From the NCBI RefSeq assembly GCF_000165425.1, contig NW_001799015.1:1-64000 (forward strand): a DNA stretch of 64,000 bases, in the 5' to 3' direction. The stretch comes from Paramecium tetraurelia (Eukaryota > Ciliophora > Oligohymenophorea > Peniculida > Parameciidae). The translations under genes were made by a program, and so were the position numbers. Below are positions 23,617 to 36,587 of the stretch, in pieces (position 1 is the first letter of the stretch; each line of letters opens with the position of its first letter). The notes below the pieces were generated by a model. It was not told where the DNA came from, ran no database searches, and saw nothing but the letters and a program-made list of their open reading frames with translations.

Positions 23617-25704
23617 ATGAATAACTAGCAGAGAGCTAAAATCTATGTGCTCCAAGGTTAATGGGAGGAGTTTTGTATAGGGTATGTGTACATTGTGCAT
23701 ACAGATGGTGTTAATCCCCCTTTCATTAGGAGTATTTTGGAAACATAACAAAAGTAATGTTGCAATCTAGTGTAATTTGCTCACTTGAATACAAATAAGG
23801 AAGAATGGTGCCTCAATTTGAAGGTGAATCCCGATGCTGTCTATGAGTTCTGTGGGGACAACATTATTCAATGGTAGGAAAGTGAAATCAATTTAGACAT
23901 AGCAATAAGCTTTATTGATTCAAGGTATGCATCCGAATTTTGGAATTAATTATAAAACAGCAGGAGGCATTTTCGTTACGATGATGTTGAATCGACATAT
24001 CCAATTTTACCATCCCATTAAAATTTGGAAGCAATTTTATCATAGATAAGTGACAGCCCAGAATTAATTATTTAGAAAATAACTAATGATCCTAAAAATT
24101 AATTTATGGAAGCCATCAAGAGGATTTTCGAGGATGCAGAAGCACAATCCAATTTTCATGTTCTTGAGCAATTGCACTATGTGATTAGAAGTCTAAGTAT
24201 TTTTGATAGAGTAATGTAGTTTACATAAAAAACGAGAATGTAATGAAATGCTTATTGAGTGACAAGTATTACGTGACATTGTTTGGCATCATGGAGTGTA
24301 ATTGTTGGCCCTTATTTTATGTAGATCATTCGGAAAACAAGGGACCTCAGAGAGTTTCATACAGAAAGTTTTTAAAGGATGAATTGAGATTCCATAGAAT
24401 AACTGAGTTCGAAGATGCAACAATAGAGAAGATTCATTTTAATTATCGTTTGTCCTACTTGAAAGAAAGTGTTATGGCTTATTATCTGTACATCGAAGAC
24501 CCACTCTATAATGAGTTCAATTTTTACATCCATGAAAATAATCAAAGGATATTGGAGAGTTTGCTGATTCATCATAAAGATCAATTCGAAAAGTTTCTGG
24601 AAGGAATCATGGATGACTTTATAGTGAAATGTAAATTTATAAATGAATTCTTTTTATAATTCAAGCCCTTTTTAGCAATCAAATAATTGAATGATGCTTT
24701 TGTGGATTGTATTACTGAAGCCAATCTACTCAAAGTTTTGTATTAGCATTCCTTACTCAAAGTCTAACAAAAATCAATGTCATAGATTTGTTTTACAACA
24801 TTACAAATCACAATTATGATAGCAAACTAAAATCAATAATATTTGTAGGATTTCTTAAAAAATAATCATGATATATTCTGGTAATGCATGTAAGGTCTAT
24901 TATTCTGCCAAGTTAATAGTTTGAATAGCATAATAATTGATATCATTGAAATAATTTGTTCGAATCCTTCAGTTGAGAAACAATGTATAGAATGGTTAAA
25001 GAGATGCTTGTCACAGCCTTTGAATTTCTCTGCTGCTCTTGTATTGTAAGAACTAGTGTAGTGGATCTGCTAACAATAAAAGTCGATTTCATAGGATCTT
25101 GTTGTGCTTTCCAATTACATTCTGAACATTTTAAACCAATAGTCGAAGTAGTAAATCAAGGACAAGTTTTTGTTAATGTCAGGGTTGAAGCATTTCAAGT
25201 ACATTTGCACCACGCCCATTTCTGAAATTTTGTAGCCTTATTGCAATTCTTTAGTGTAGTTGGCTGTGAGCAAACGAATGGATGGAATTATAGAAGGATA
25301 GATAAGAGACATCCTGAAGTTCATTAAACTTAAGAATTGCCTTTGTTAACATTTAGTAAGAAATCATATTTATATTGTAGGTCATGATTGTGAAGACTTT
25401 GAATTATTCAAGCCATCATCTTTTTGTGCGTTTAGTGGATCAATTTCAAAATGATTACATAGCAGATGGAAAGTTGAATATAGATGATCAAAGAGAATAC
25501 GAATAGGAAGATTCAGAGGAGCATCAGGAATAATAACCAATTTTGGAGAAGGATGACATCAAATTGGATTTCAGCAGGATAGTCAGGAGGAGGAATGAAG
25601 AGGAGGAGGAGGAAGACGATGAGACACATGTGAGAGATTAAAAGCCAAATGGGATCATTTTTGGGGAGAACTGCTTTAAAAGAATAAAACCTGATGATGA
25701 TTGA
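23617..25704 (+). CDS. PPP4R3: PP4 regulatory subunit 3 (SMEK / Psy2 / Falafel family)
   Basis: 669 residues after three introns: 24211-24236 (26), 24298-24324 (27, no stop inside, found by homology) and 25356-25380 (25). The N-terminus AKIYVLQGQWEEFCIGYVYI is the EVH1-like domain that binds targets, and NPDAVYEFCGDNIIQW then LDIAISFID match its second half. The SMK-1 domain follows: NVMKCLLSDKYYVTLFGIME, RKFLKDELRF, then YRLSYLKESVM. Armadillo-type helices fill the middle and the C-terminus is acidic (EEEEEEDDE), as in the family. PP4R3 guides the PP4 phosphatase in DNA repair and other processes, mostly in the nucleus. ATG 23617 is chosen because the EVH1 strand begins right after it. The next gene starts 17 bp after the stop. 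Confidence 0.93.
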
Positions 25705-25721
25705 TTTTATTTATTTACTAA

Positions 25722-27326
25722 ATGTTATCCCAAACATAATCAAACCTTATTCCGAAAAAGAAGATCGAACATTACACTTATTTAATGCATGAGCAGATCG
25801 GGAGAGGATACAGTTCTAAGGTGTATAAGGGGAAGGATGAGAACACTGGAGAAGTGGTTGCAGTAAAAGTGATTGATGTGAAGGCAATCAGCAATGAGAT
25901 CGAGAGATCGTTGATCAATTAAGAGATCAATGCACTCAAGTTAATACAGTCAGTCAACGTTATCAAATTGCATGATTATTATCACACAAACAACAACACT
26001 TACATCATCACTGAATATTGCAATTAGGGGGATTTGGGCAAGCTCATTTAATAGTAGGGGGTAATACCTGAAGTGGAGGCCTTTAAAATATTGAGACATA
26101 TCATCAATGGATTCAAGGAGTAAATTAGGAAGGGAGTCATTCATAGAGACATAAAACCAACCAATATCCTCATTAAGAATTCAGTTCCCAAGTTGGCTGA
26201 TTATGGATTCTCTAAAATGATTAAGGCTCCCAAAGAGAAGGTATTCTATAAGGTTGGTACTCCTATTTATATGAGTCCTGAAAGTTATTTGGAGAATAAA
26301 TACTCAGAGAAGACTGATATTTGGAGCATTGGAGTGGTCTATTATTAAATGCTATATGGTTAATGTCCATGGGTAATCAATTCAGAAAGTGAATTTCAAG
26401 AATCTGTATCGCAACTGCATTTTAATCGTAACGTTCCCATCTCAGAAGAGTCAAAAGATTTCTTAAGGAGAGCCTTGTAAGTTGATGAAAATCAGAGGCT
26501 GTCTCTGGCTGAAATTGATCAACATCCCCTCTTCTTGCGTCGTAATACTACTGCTCTCAATAAGATGAGAGGGGCTTTAGTCAGCAATTCATTCAACAAA
26601 TCAATCACAAATATGAATGTCGTCAGAGTTAATCAAACCCAACAATGTACAAGGAGTGGGTCCACTTCGCATAAGCATTAAAAATCCAATCAAATTAAGG
26701 ACAGGATTGGGACTGTTGTGTAACATACATACCAAAGCTTTCATTATGGTAGTTTTTTCATTTATTTTGAATCTAGAATCTCAAGCTGAAGAGGTTATTT
26801 GTAATCTCCTAAATCAATGCAAATTCATTTATCGGACTTGTCAATTGATTGATCACATCAAATATTTGCAATCTCCAAGGTTGAGAGAGAAGATTATGGG
26901 GTATTTTGGAAGGGAAGTGATGGACATCATGAATAAAGTATGTGTAATACTTATTACAAGCTAAAAGAAGCATATGAGAAAGGAGTCAACAATATTAAAG
27001 TGATCAATTTCAACCATTAATTTGTGGTTGTCATACTAAATAAGCACTCATTCAGAGAAGTCTATTTGAGATATAAAGAGTATTATGGCATGTCTTTGTT
27101 GGGGGATATATCTGCTCTGAAGGATGTGATTAGAGAATTGAATCATCAACTCAGAATAAATGAACAAAATGAAACTGGTATTTTGTTACTAGATTACCTA
27201 ACCTATTATTACCAAGTAATTATAAGTAATAATCCTTAATAATTCTTGGATGGTAAGCCCATGAATGAAATTACCCCTAGTCATTATTAAGAAATTAGAG
27301 TGAAAATATATAATTTAGAAATATGA
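25722..27326 (+). CDS. ULK/ATG1-like Ser/Thr protein kinase
   Basis: 517 residues with introns 26749-26776 (28) and 26938-26960 (23). The N-terminal kinase domain (about 15-275) has IGRGYSSKVYKGKD, VAVKVIDVK, VIHRDIKPTNILIKN, a DYG in place of DFG (LADYGFSKM), and VGTPIYMSPESYLENKYSEKTDIWSIG in consecutive order. All catalytic residues (VAVK Lys, HRD Asp, DYG Asp) are present. The C-terminal 200 residues are helical and rich in hydrophobic heptads, comparable to the C-terminal region of ULK-type kinases seen widely in ciliates. ULK/ATG1 kinases control autophagy or, in ULK3/4-like branches, ciliary signalling; the subgroup cannot be fixed here. It begins only 17 bp after PP4R3. Confidence 0.88.
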
Positions 27327-27487
27327 TGTCATTGATATCTATGTCTAATGTAAATATCAATGATAAAATTCATTCATTATTGTATACTTTTAACTATTAT
27401 GATTTTCAATTATGGACTTCAAAGACCAATCGAAATCATAAGCGTATCCTATATTATATAATATGGTTTTATTTAATAAAATAACGA

Positions 27488-30487
27488 ATGAAATTAGACA
27501 ACGATTTTTTGAAAATCCAAACTTATGCTAGTCAGCTTTTTGAATCTCTCCCAGTTATAAAAGAGTTTAAGAATGACAAAGATCTTATCACCTAGCTACA
27601 ATACTCTTGTGTATGTTATGGTAGAAAATTAGTTTCTCTATTTGATAAATACACAATACTCTAAAAGAAATAGCAAGAAGGTTCTAACTAATTGCTCATA
27701 AATTTGGCATCTCTATTGAATGTTACACCTAATGAGCAAACAATCATGGGCACAATTAAATAGCAAATCAAAGCCAATGAGCAATTGCAATCCAAAGTTG
27801 AGTATCTGAAACAATCCTAATAAGATGTTGTCTATTAGAAAATGTTGCAGCACGAACAAAAGCTAACGCAAGAGTTATAAGAAGTAGCAGATCGTCTAAT
27901 AAAAGAATTAAAGTAATCAAAAGATGACAAATAAATCTTGTTGGATGAGTTGCAAATCAAAGAGGATTAATTGAAGCAATATCAATAGCAGTTGCAGTAA
28001 TCATCCCTCTTAAGGTCTCCCACGAAATAATAATACAATAGTGCTCAAAAATATTCAAGTGCCACTAAGTATTCCAGTTCAAGCAAACAGCCTCGCTTTC
28101 AATAGCAACTGATCAATACACTCTAAGCATTGTCCCAGTAAACGAAAACCTTCCTCTCGCAATATGTAAATTAATAGGAATCAGCATATGATTATGATCA
28201 ATTGGTGACTGATGATGCCTAAATGTTATCCATGAATGTCTCAAACATAGTCCGTGATTTGACTCACATCATTTAACATAAAGAAGAGATCGTTGAAAAC
28301 CTAATCAAAGGACTTGAAATACAGCTTGAATAAGTCAGATTGGAATAGCAATAGAGCGAGTTTCAATAAACAGATAATAAACAATTGCAATACCAATTAC
28401 AACAATTATAGGCTATTGTGAAAAAGGCGAAGGACACTCGAGTCAAAGAGTTGGACAGAGCATTTAATTCTGAAATACCTGTATTTATCGTTCCTGATGA
28501 TTTGATGGATTCCGAGTTGCAATTAACAATTGAGAGACACAATTCAAAAGTGTAACAAAGATTGAACGATTTGGCAGTCTAATTGAAAAAGAAATCAACA
28601 CAATTTGAATAAATATCATCATAGACTACTAAGATTAAAATTATTCTGGAAGAGGGTTTAAATAGATTGGCAATCATATTGAATGAGCTTTAGAATATGG
28701 CTGATTCAAATGAGGCCTTAAAATTGCTTAAATTCTGCAAAAATGAGATCGATTCAATACATGTAAATCTGAATGGTATTGATATTGAGCAATAAATATC
28801 TATTGAGATAAAGCAATAAAGACAAAATTGGTTGTAATAGTTGGATTAATTGAAGAAGTTTTATTCAGACCAAACTGAAAAGTTAATCTAAGAGAATGAG
28901 CAACTCAACGAGCAATTGGCTAAGTTATAGCAATTAACGCAAGGATTGCATAATGACAATGAGTAATTGATGCGTAAATTAAAATTAGCCTAATAAGAAG
29001 AAATGCAATCGAAGGAGGACAAAGATAATTTAATTTAGGAATTAGAATTGACGATTTCTTAATAAGAATAGAATATCAAATTATATGAGTAATAAGAAAA
29101 GAAACAAAGATAAACCATGGAATAGATTGAGAAGGAATTGGAGAACAAGAAAAGAGAATATTTGAATTTATAGTAATCTAAGCAATTGGAACAATAGGAC
29201 ATAATAGAGAAATTAACTGATAAGAATTAAGTGTTGGAATTTGAGAATAAAACGTATAAATAATAATTGGATGTAATTGAAAAGGATTTTTAGAAACTCA
29301 AATCTTAACGTCAGACCTAGGATTAATTGGCTGAATAAGATAAGTAGACATTGAAAAAGTAATTGGATGAAAAGAAAAAACAATTGTTGCAATTGTAAAC
29401 TGAGAACAAGAAATAACACGAGGAGGCTGTTGCTTAAATAGAGGAGTTATAAGACGAATTGGCACACATATCAAGTCAACTATAGTTAAGAGAGACTGAG
29501 ATTAAGCAATTGCATAAGAAGTTGAGTGAATTGGAGGATTTTTCGAGAAAGTAGATTGATGTAATCAGAACTTATGAGGACAAGTTAACTGAGGCTCATC
29601 AGGTAAAAAAGCAATTGGAGAATAACAATGAGGGAAGCGATCAAATGTTGTCTCAGTTATAGCATAGGTATCAACAATTATAACAACAATCTAATTAGTT
29701 GAAGCATGAAAATGATAAGTAAGCTATTGTTTTGAGATTTTAAGGTTGTTGAATGATTTGAGTTTATTGTAGAAGTAATACACGAAGCAAAAAGAAACTA
29801 TGGAGTAGGACTTTAAGGATAAAATGAATAAATAATCAGAGATAAACAAAATATTAAAGGAGGAGGCTAGAAATTTGAAAGCTTAGTTGGAATTAAAGAT
29901 TAATTAACTAAGACAAGTAGAATAGGATTTGCAGGATAAAAATAATGATTTGGAGTATTTTATTATAATAAGATTAGCAAGGCATAGAAAATATGCAAGC
30001 AATTGAATCTGCAAGTAAATGACTTCAGACAGAAAATTGAATATTTTGAGGATTTCAAATAAGAAGTACATGTATTTTACAATACTAGAATTTAGAGACT
30101 TCAGAATAGTATGCAAAGTAAATACAATAGATGTAGAATGAAAACTTTTAGTATAGGAGGGAGTTGGAGAAATAATAATAGCAGAATTCTTAGCGTTAGA
30201 AGACGAATAATATATAGGATCAATAATTGAAGGAGGAGATCAATAATCTGAAATAGGAAGTCAGAAAGATGGAACAATTGTTAAATCAGGAAAGAATGAA
30301 TTACGAATAGGAAATTAGAAATTACTAGAATTAGATAGGCGAATACACAAAATTGGATTTATCGATGAGATAAAAGTCTGGGTAATCTGGGGGAAGTGCC
30401 TTCTATGAGAACCTGATAGAGGCAAAAGATTTAGAGATCGCCAGACTGACAAACATCGTAAAATCTTTGACAGACTTAAGAAAATGA
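27488..30487 (+). CDS. Long coiled-coil protein
   Basis: 975 residues with three introns clustered near the 3' end: 29719-29744 (26), 29955-29977 (23) and 30066-30088 (23). From residue about 100 to the end it is almost continuous coiled coil, dominated by Q, E, K and L in heptads, with a short Ser-rich break (residues about 180-210, KYSSATKYSSSSKQ-like) and another break near 320. No motor, kinase or GTPase motif is present, and the last 60 residues (SGGSAFYENLIEAKDLEIAR) return to helix. Cytoskeletal, basal-body or Golgi coiled-coil proteins look like this, but composition alone cannot choose between them. Many Gln codons are TAA or TAG. Confidence 0.88.
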
Positions 30488-30546
30488 TTATAATTTGAAT
30501 AGTTTGAAAATGTTAAGCAATAATTCTATTTTCATTTAAATATCAA

Positions 30547-31877
30547 ATGATAATATTTCTAGTTATTGCTCCTGCACTCTCATACCTTATTGATCAACAT
30601 TACTAACCATTAAATTGGTTCCAATATGGAGATACTGTGTGTTATGGAGTAATGTTCGATGCTGGAAGTTCAGGTACAAGAGTTTATGTATATTCTTGGA
30701 GTTGCCGAGAAAACAAAACAATGGCCTATATCAACATAACGGAGAAGTCTTTGGAATATAAGGTTGAGCCAGGAATCGATTCCTTTGGGAAAGATCTGGA
30801 CTCTTTGAAATCGTACATCAATGAGCTCATTTAATTTGCCTACGAGAATGTGCCATACACTATGCACAAGTACACTCCCATTATGTTGGCGGCGACGGCT
30901 GGAATGAGAATGATCCCGACTTATTACTAGATATAGATAATATCGACGATTAGAGATTTATTTAGATCAAGCAAATTCCTATTTCATAGAGATGATTGGT
31001 GTAGAATAATTACAGGTTAAGAAGAAGTAATTACATATCATTATAAGATCAAAAGGGAGCCTATATGTGGCTATCCATTAACTATATGATAGGTAAATTG
31101 GGAATAACGGATAATGAACATGCATTAACTGTTGATTTGGGAGGAGGATCCACCCAATTGGCTTTTAAGCCTCAATCCACGATAGATAAGAGCGAGGTAA
31201 ATTTGAGGATTCCCAATCACAATCAATATAAGATCTATTCCCAATCCTATTTATATTATGGAATTGATTAAGCCAAAAAAGCCATTTTTGAGAAGGAAAT
31301 AAATAAACTGGATAAAAATAACCTAGTTTATCAATCTCCCTGCTTTCCCAACGGCTATCGAAACAATTACAGATATAACAAATCTTATATAATTATAGGA
31401 ACAGGCAATATTAATAATTGCTTAGAATTAATTAATCAATATCTCAATAATGACAAGTCAAAATGTATTTATGAGAATTGTGGTATCAATGGAGTCTATC
31501 AGCCAGAAATCGATTCAGAGTTAATCTATGCTTTGGGAGGTGTTTCATTTATGGCAGAATTCTTGAATTTGGAGTAGTACACCTTGGAGTAATACTTTAT
31601 CAACGCAGTCAAGTTCTGCTCTTTGAGTTATGAAGAAATCCAGAAACATGAGGCTTATGGTAGGAATAAGTACTCGAATGGGAATTATTTCTCCGTTTTG
31701 TACGTGTATTCCTTGTTGAGTCATGGGTATGGGATTAAGGAGAATCAATTAATCCGATCTCCCAAGTTGATTGGCAACATCACTCCCACTTGGACCTTGG
31801 CTGCCATGTTTTATCAGATTGCCCAGATAGATTGCGAATAAGACAGTCCCATCTGTTCGACTATTATGAATAATTGA
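30547..31877 (+). CDS. Apyrase / NTPDase (GDA1-CD39 family)
   Basis: 433 residues with one 29-nt intron (31027-31055). The start MIIFLVIAPALSYL is a signal peptide or N-terminal anchor, so the enzyme is secretory, Golgi or cell-surface. The apyrase conserved regions appear in order: FDAGSSGTRVYVYSW (ACR1, about residue 37), LAATAGMRM (ACR2), the catalytic Glu region ITGQEE joined by the intron to GAYMWLSINY (ACR3), and VDLGGGSTQLAF (ACR4, about 187). ACR5 is represented by YALGGVSFMAEF. Family members hydrolyse NTP and NDP to NMP, either outside the cell or in the secretory pathway to drive glycosylation. A C-terminal membrane anchor is not obvious. It starts 59 bp after the coiled-coil gene. 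Confidence 0.93.
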
Positions 31878-31947
31878 TGAATTTAATATTAATAGCTAAT
31901 ACAAACTATTGTTTTTCTTCAGAAATTATTTCCAATTAAGTGCTTAA

Positions 31948-32816
31948 TCAGAATTTTCTTTTTTTCTTGTTCTCCAAACTTTGGGGTTTGCTACTAAACT
32001 ATAGATCTTTAGCAATCTAAACGGATTGTTGTATCCACTCATTCAACCATGGAAATCTTTTATAGTTTAGGACATCCTTAGGGAGATAAATGAAAATATT
32101 ACTTCGATTTAGTCATTTGATATTGATTCCACTATGAAATTCACATATTTTTGAATTTTTTGTTTATTTTCATCAAGTGCTAATTGTAGGTATTAACCTA
32201 GATGAAATGGAAAATGATATTCTTACTTAGAAAACTTGAGTAATGTGATTGATATTGAGGTGATAGAAATAATTGCTAAACGAATGCATTATTCATTTTC
32301 TTCATTTCGTGTTTCTGTATGGGACTAGTGGGCTTCTAAAACTTCACACTTTTGCGAAGAATGAATTTAATCATTTCTTCTTTAGTTTTTTCAGCCTATC
32401 ATGTTGGAGATGCAATTTACTTATAAATATCTGGTAAAGATAAGAAAATAGATTCTTTTGAGTGCACTCCTTTGTGTGCACGATCGAATTGTTTTTCGGT
32501 AGGCAAAGATTTATTCTTTCGGAAGGTAATTGAGATTTTTCATCAGATAGTCAATCATTTTAAACACTTCATCCTTTAGTTACTCTGCATCCAAAGAGAG
32601 AACGTCTGAGACTTGATTGTGTTGGAGTTGCTTTCTCAAAAAGAGATTCTCTTCGGTTAAATGATGTATTGCTATCTTGTAATTCTCTATTTCGCTTGGA
32701 ATTGGAGCGTAGTTTATGGGCATGATATAATGTGGGATAAAAAATTGATTTTCTTCCTAGGATTATATTGTTTTAAATTTGGTTACTTATTTGATATTGT
32801 TGTCTTCTTCCTTCAT
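31948..32816 (-). CDS. Hypothetical protein, three introns
   Basis: 262 residues from ATG 32816 to TGA 31948. Three introns, 32396-32420 (25), 32198-32226 (29) and 32077-32102 (26), are each required to escape TGA stops, and together they restore one clean frame. The N-terminus has a short coiled coil (ENYKIAIHHLTEENLFLRKQ), the middle is helical and basic, and the C-terminus is Lys-rich (LENKKKRKF). No known domain is recognised. It converges on the apyrase gene with a 70-bp gap. Because of its introns and short exons it is invisible to a plain ORF scan. Confidence 0.8.
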
Positions 32817-32958
32817 TATTTATATAAAGTTTGAGTACTCTAAAAGCAAGTTAGAGATAAAATTAATTAAAGATATTATTGTTTAGCTATTAATACTTAT
32901 ATGTTACAATCATATATTATACATTATCCTTTATGTATATTTATTTAATAAAATAATC

Positions 32959-35697
32959 ATGCCCTAATGGCAAATCATTTGGAAGACCTTTTATAAACAT
33001 CTCAAAATCTTAAGGTGGGACCAATATCAACAGTGGAGATGGCATAATCACTTTTAATGGGCTGACACTACATTCAAACCGATATTAATACTCCAATTCA
33101 TCTTCATTATCATCAGATTGTCCATTTTGGCAGATAACTTGTACATCTAAATTACCTTGGCAACCCAAATCTGTATCCACATCCTCCTATTCCTGTCATT
33201 TTCTAAAGCTATTTCAGAAGAATCACATTTCTTCATACAATTTTTGCCTCTCATTCAATAATATTGTATGTATTGGATCTGCTACATAATCAAAGAGAAG
33301 GACTATTTTATGCTGTATGTCACTCTAATTACCATCTATCAGAGCATGTACTCTACCTTACACATGAAGTTTATGACAATTATATTGTTCTTAATTCAGA
33401 ACATCTTCCTTGCTGACTTACCCTCATTTGAAGGATTGTTTATTTCAACAGCCCTTCTAATCCTATAGATTTTGAGAAAGGAGTTCCTTTATTTACAACA
33501 TTTTCAAAATCTACAAGCCTTATTCATGATAATAGATTCTACTCCTCAAGCTATGTGCATAGTCCATAAGGACAAGAATTTCATGCTTTATTCAAATAAG
33601 ATTTTTGATAATTTAGCCAACAAATTGGAGAGTACCAATTAAGGTGAGACTGATTAATCGCCTGAAAAAAGTTCTACTGTTCATTCAGCGAGAAATTAGT
33701 TAAGTTTTTTATAGAATCTATAATTGGATGAATTGAATAACAATTAGACTCTATTTGATTTCGATGATGAGGATCTAGAAATGGAGGATCAATATAAAAT
33801 TAAAAATGTAACTTATTGTAAAGAAAAAACTCAATTGTTGTCATAAAATAGATTTTCTGTTGAAATCTAATAATTACCCCCCAAAAGTCATTAATAATAA
33901 TAGAAGTTTTTCTAATCCTTCAAGAATCAAGAAGATGAGAGCATAATAAAAAAGAAGTTCACGTCAGATGTGACTATGAAGATAGAATTCAACAATTCTC
34001 CCCAGATCAATATTAATTCGGCTGGCAAGAAGAGTTCTCGTAAAAGATCTCAAAATCAAATCAGATTAAATAGGTCCTCTGTGTATGCAACACCAAGTCG
34101 CAAAATCTCGGTTGATCAATTATTGTCAAAGGAAAGCAAAGAGCATCGAAATTCCAATCAAAAATAATCATTATTTGATCAAGATTTAAATATTACACCT
34201 AGAAGTAATCCAACCATCAATCATAAAATGAAATTCCTAGTCAATGTTTTAGAAAATTGCAGAATATTCGATAATGATGATGGTTTACAAATCTATTTCA
34301 TTAATGAAATCAATCAAATCCTATTAAGAGCCAAACTCAAGAAATTGGAATCCATTAAGAAGAATATTCTTAGATCAATTTCCCATGAATTGCTCACCAA
34401 TCTTAATGCCATTTTTGGATTCATCAAACAATGTCAAGACAAACAATCTTCTAAAGAGTCTTGTGCCTTGCAATTAGAATAAGCACTCTGTTATACTAAA
34501 CTCTAGTTGTATAAGATATACGATTTCTTCGATTACAGAGACATTCTAGAGGAGAGACTAATCATGAAATCAGATAAGTTTGAACTAAATTCAGTTATTT
34601 GGGAATGCGTAGACCTACTCAAAGATTAAATTGAAAGGAAACTCATCTCAATTAAAGTTAAATTGCCAGAGGTTTCATATATCATACTAGGTGATCGATA
34701 GAGATTGTGTTAAGTGCTCCTTAATTTGATTGCCAATGCTATTCGATTTACTTTGAAGGGTGGAATTACTATATAAGTTGAGAAAAAACAATACATAGAG
34801 TCGATGCAAGGAATAGATGATGTACAATCATTTCATCAATCAGACTCAAATTTGATACAAGTTTCTATAAGTGATACTGGAATAGGGATGAGTGAATAAG
34901 AATTATACAACCTGAGAAAGAAGGTATTTGTTATAAGATAATTTTAGTTACACCTCGCTGACGACGATGAAAAAGTGTCCAAATAGTCAGTTGGAATAAG
35001 TTTAGGATTGTCGGTGTGCAAGTACATTGTAAAACATTTGGCACCCATGCATTAGAATTATCTCTCGGTTGAATCATAGTTGGGTGTGGGCTCATAATTC
35101 TATTTCGTATTGTAATATGATGAAGAGTAAGTTCAATTCGAGCAAAGTAATTTATAAAATTCATTTATTCATACAATCCCCTTCTTAGAATAACAAAGCA
35201 CTCAACAGGTTCGAGTTTTAAATTATAATAAATTCGGCAAGTCTTAAATTGGAGACTAATTGAAAAGTCTAGACACTAATATTTGTAAATGCAAAAAGAC
35301 ACTAATTGTAGATGACGAGCAATTCAACATTCACATCCTTTCCCACATCGTGAAGCAATTAGGATACGATGTGGATTACGCATTCAACGGCTAACAAGCC
35401 ATAGAGAAAATAGAAGTTTAGTTAGCTAATCGATGCAATACATCAACATGCATCGGCTACAAATGTATATTGATGGACATTAATATGCCTATTATGAGTG
35501 GTTGGGAGGCTGTCTAAAGAATTAGATAAATGGAATACAAAATCAAATTAACTCGAACCATACCTATCATTGCAGTTACTGCTTTCTGTAGTATCCAAGA
35601 TTAATAGAAAAGCATTCACGAAGGTTTCAATAGTGTTTTAATCAAACCTATAACGAAAGAAAAACTTTGTGAATCTTTTCATCAGTTCAATATTTGA
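32959..35697 (+). CDS. Membrane hybrid histidine kinase 1
   Basis: 912 residues, intronless. The N-terminal 200 residues contain about five hydrophobic helices (PILILQFIFIIIRLSILA, TIILFLIQNIFLADL and others). A 200-residue polar linker precedes the dimerisation domain with phospho-acceptor His at about residue 476 (SISHELLTNLNAIFGFI). The ATPase domain shows the N box LLNLIANAIRFT, G1 SDTGIGM and G2 GISLGLSVCKYIV. A C-terminal receiver has the acidic pair LIVDDEQFNIHIL, the acceptor Asp at about 840 (ILMDINMPIMSGWEA), IIAVTAF and the Lys in LIKPITK. It should autophosphorylate and pass phosphate to its own receiver; the signal is unknown because no extracellular sensor domain is visible. It is the first of three neighbouring kinases of the same plan. 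Confidence 0.95.
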
Positions 35698-36587
35698 TCA
35701 TATTTTGTTTTTCTAATTACTATTTTTAAATTGTCATCAAAAAATATTATGAATTATTTTTCAAAAATTAATATAATTCATAGTCACAATGACAGAGTAA
35801 TCGATAAAGTCTTAAATACAACAATATAGAACTATTAGAATGACTTTACGAAGTTGAAGAAGTTTTTCAGATTCACATAATAACAATTTTAATCAAGAAT
35901 AATAATAAAACTTGTTCGGTTATCAATTTTCAACTAAAAACTCTTGAATTATATTCTTTGATATAATGTTGTAATCTATACAACGTTCTTTAAATGTCAC
36001 CTTAACATAACATTTAACCCATATTCTTCTTAAGTAGTTATGAAGGATTAATAGATCAAATTGTAAAGACACATTTACAATATTGAATTAATTACACACT
36101 TAAGATCGAGATTGATCATTTGAAATTTTGGTACATCTCTTAAATGAGTTAATTGAATAATAATTAATTTTGGCTATTTTATTATGTAATTGTGAATAAA
36201 TTTTTGATTATTTGTAAAAAGTGATTTTGATTTGATCCTGTGAATCTGAGCAACTAATTTCACAGTGTTGAGAACTTTGAATTGAAAAATTGAAAAAAGA
36301 AGAATTATATAAACTTTAATTTAATATATTTTCAATCATTTAAAACTTTTCTAAACTTGGTGTTGTAACATTCAATTAAAATGGCTTACAATTTATTCCT
36401 TTCTTCTAAAACCAAAATATATAGCAGATTTTGAAAATGAAATAAAATACTCAGAAATTTGAGTAAACTCATCTTGATTTTGCAAAGTTTCTTGAGGATA
36501 TTGTAAACGATTAAAATGAGTTGAGTTTAATTTTCATTCAGAAAATATTTAATATAAAAGATAATAAAGTTTTTTCTTGATAAATTT
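35698..36587. other. Intergenic between histidine kinases 1 and 2
   Basis: About 890 AT-rich bases. The only candidate is the short frame at 35789-35947. The rest shows no gene-like frame. Confidence 0.5.
35789..35947 (+). CDS. Possible tiny gene interrupted by a TGA
   Basis: ATG ACA GAG opens 22 codons (MTEQSIKSQIQQYRTIRMTL), then a TGA at 35855, then the same frame continues RSFSDSHNNNFNQEQQQNLF to TGA 35945. An 18-nt GT-AG segment (35853-35870) would remove the stop in frame, but 18 nt is at or below the lower limit for Paramecium introns. It could be a very small gene, a decayed one or chance. Confidence 0.25.
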
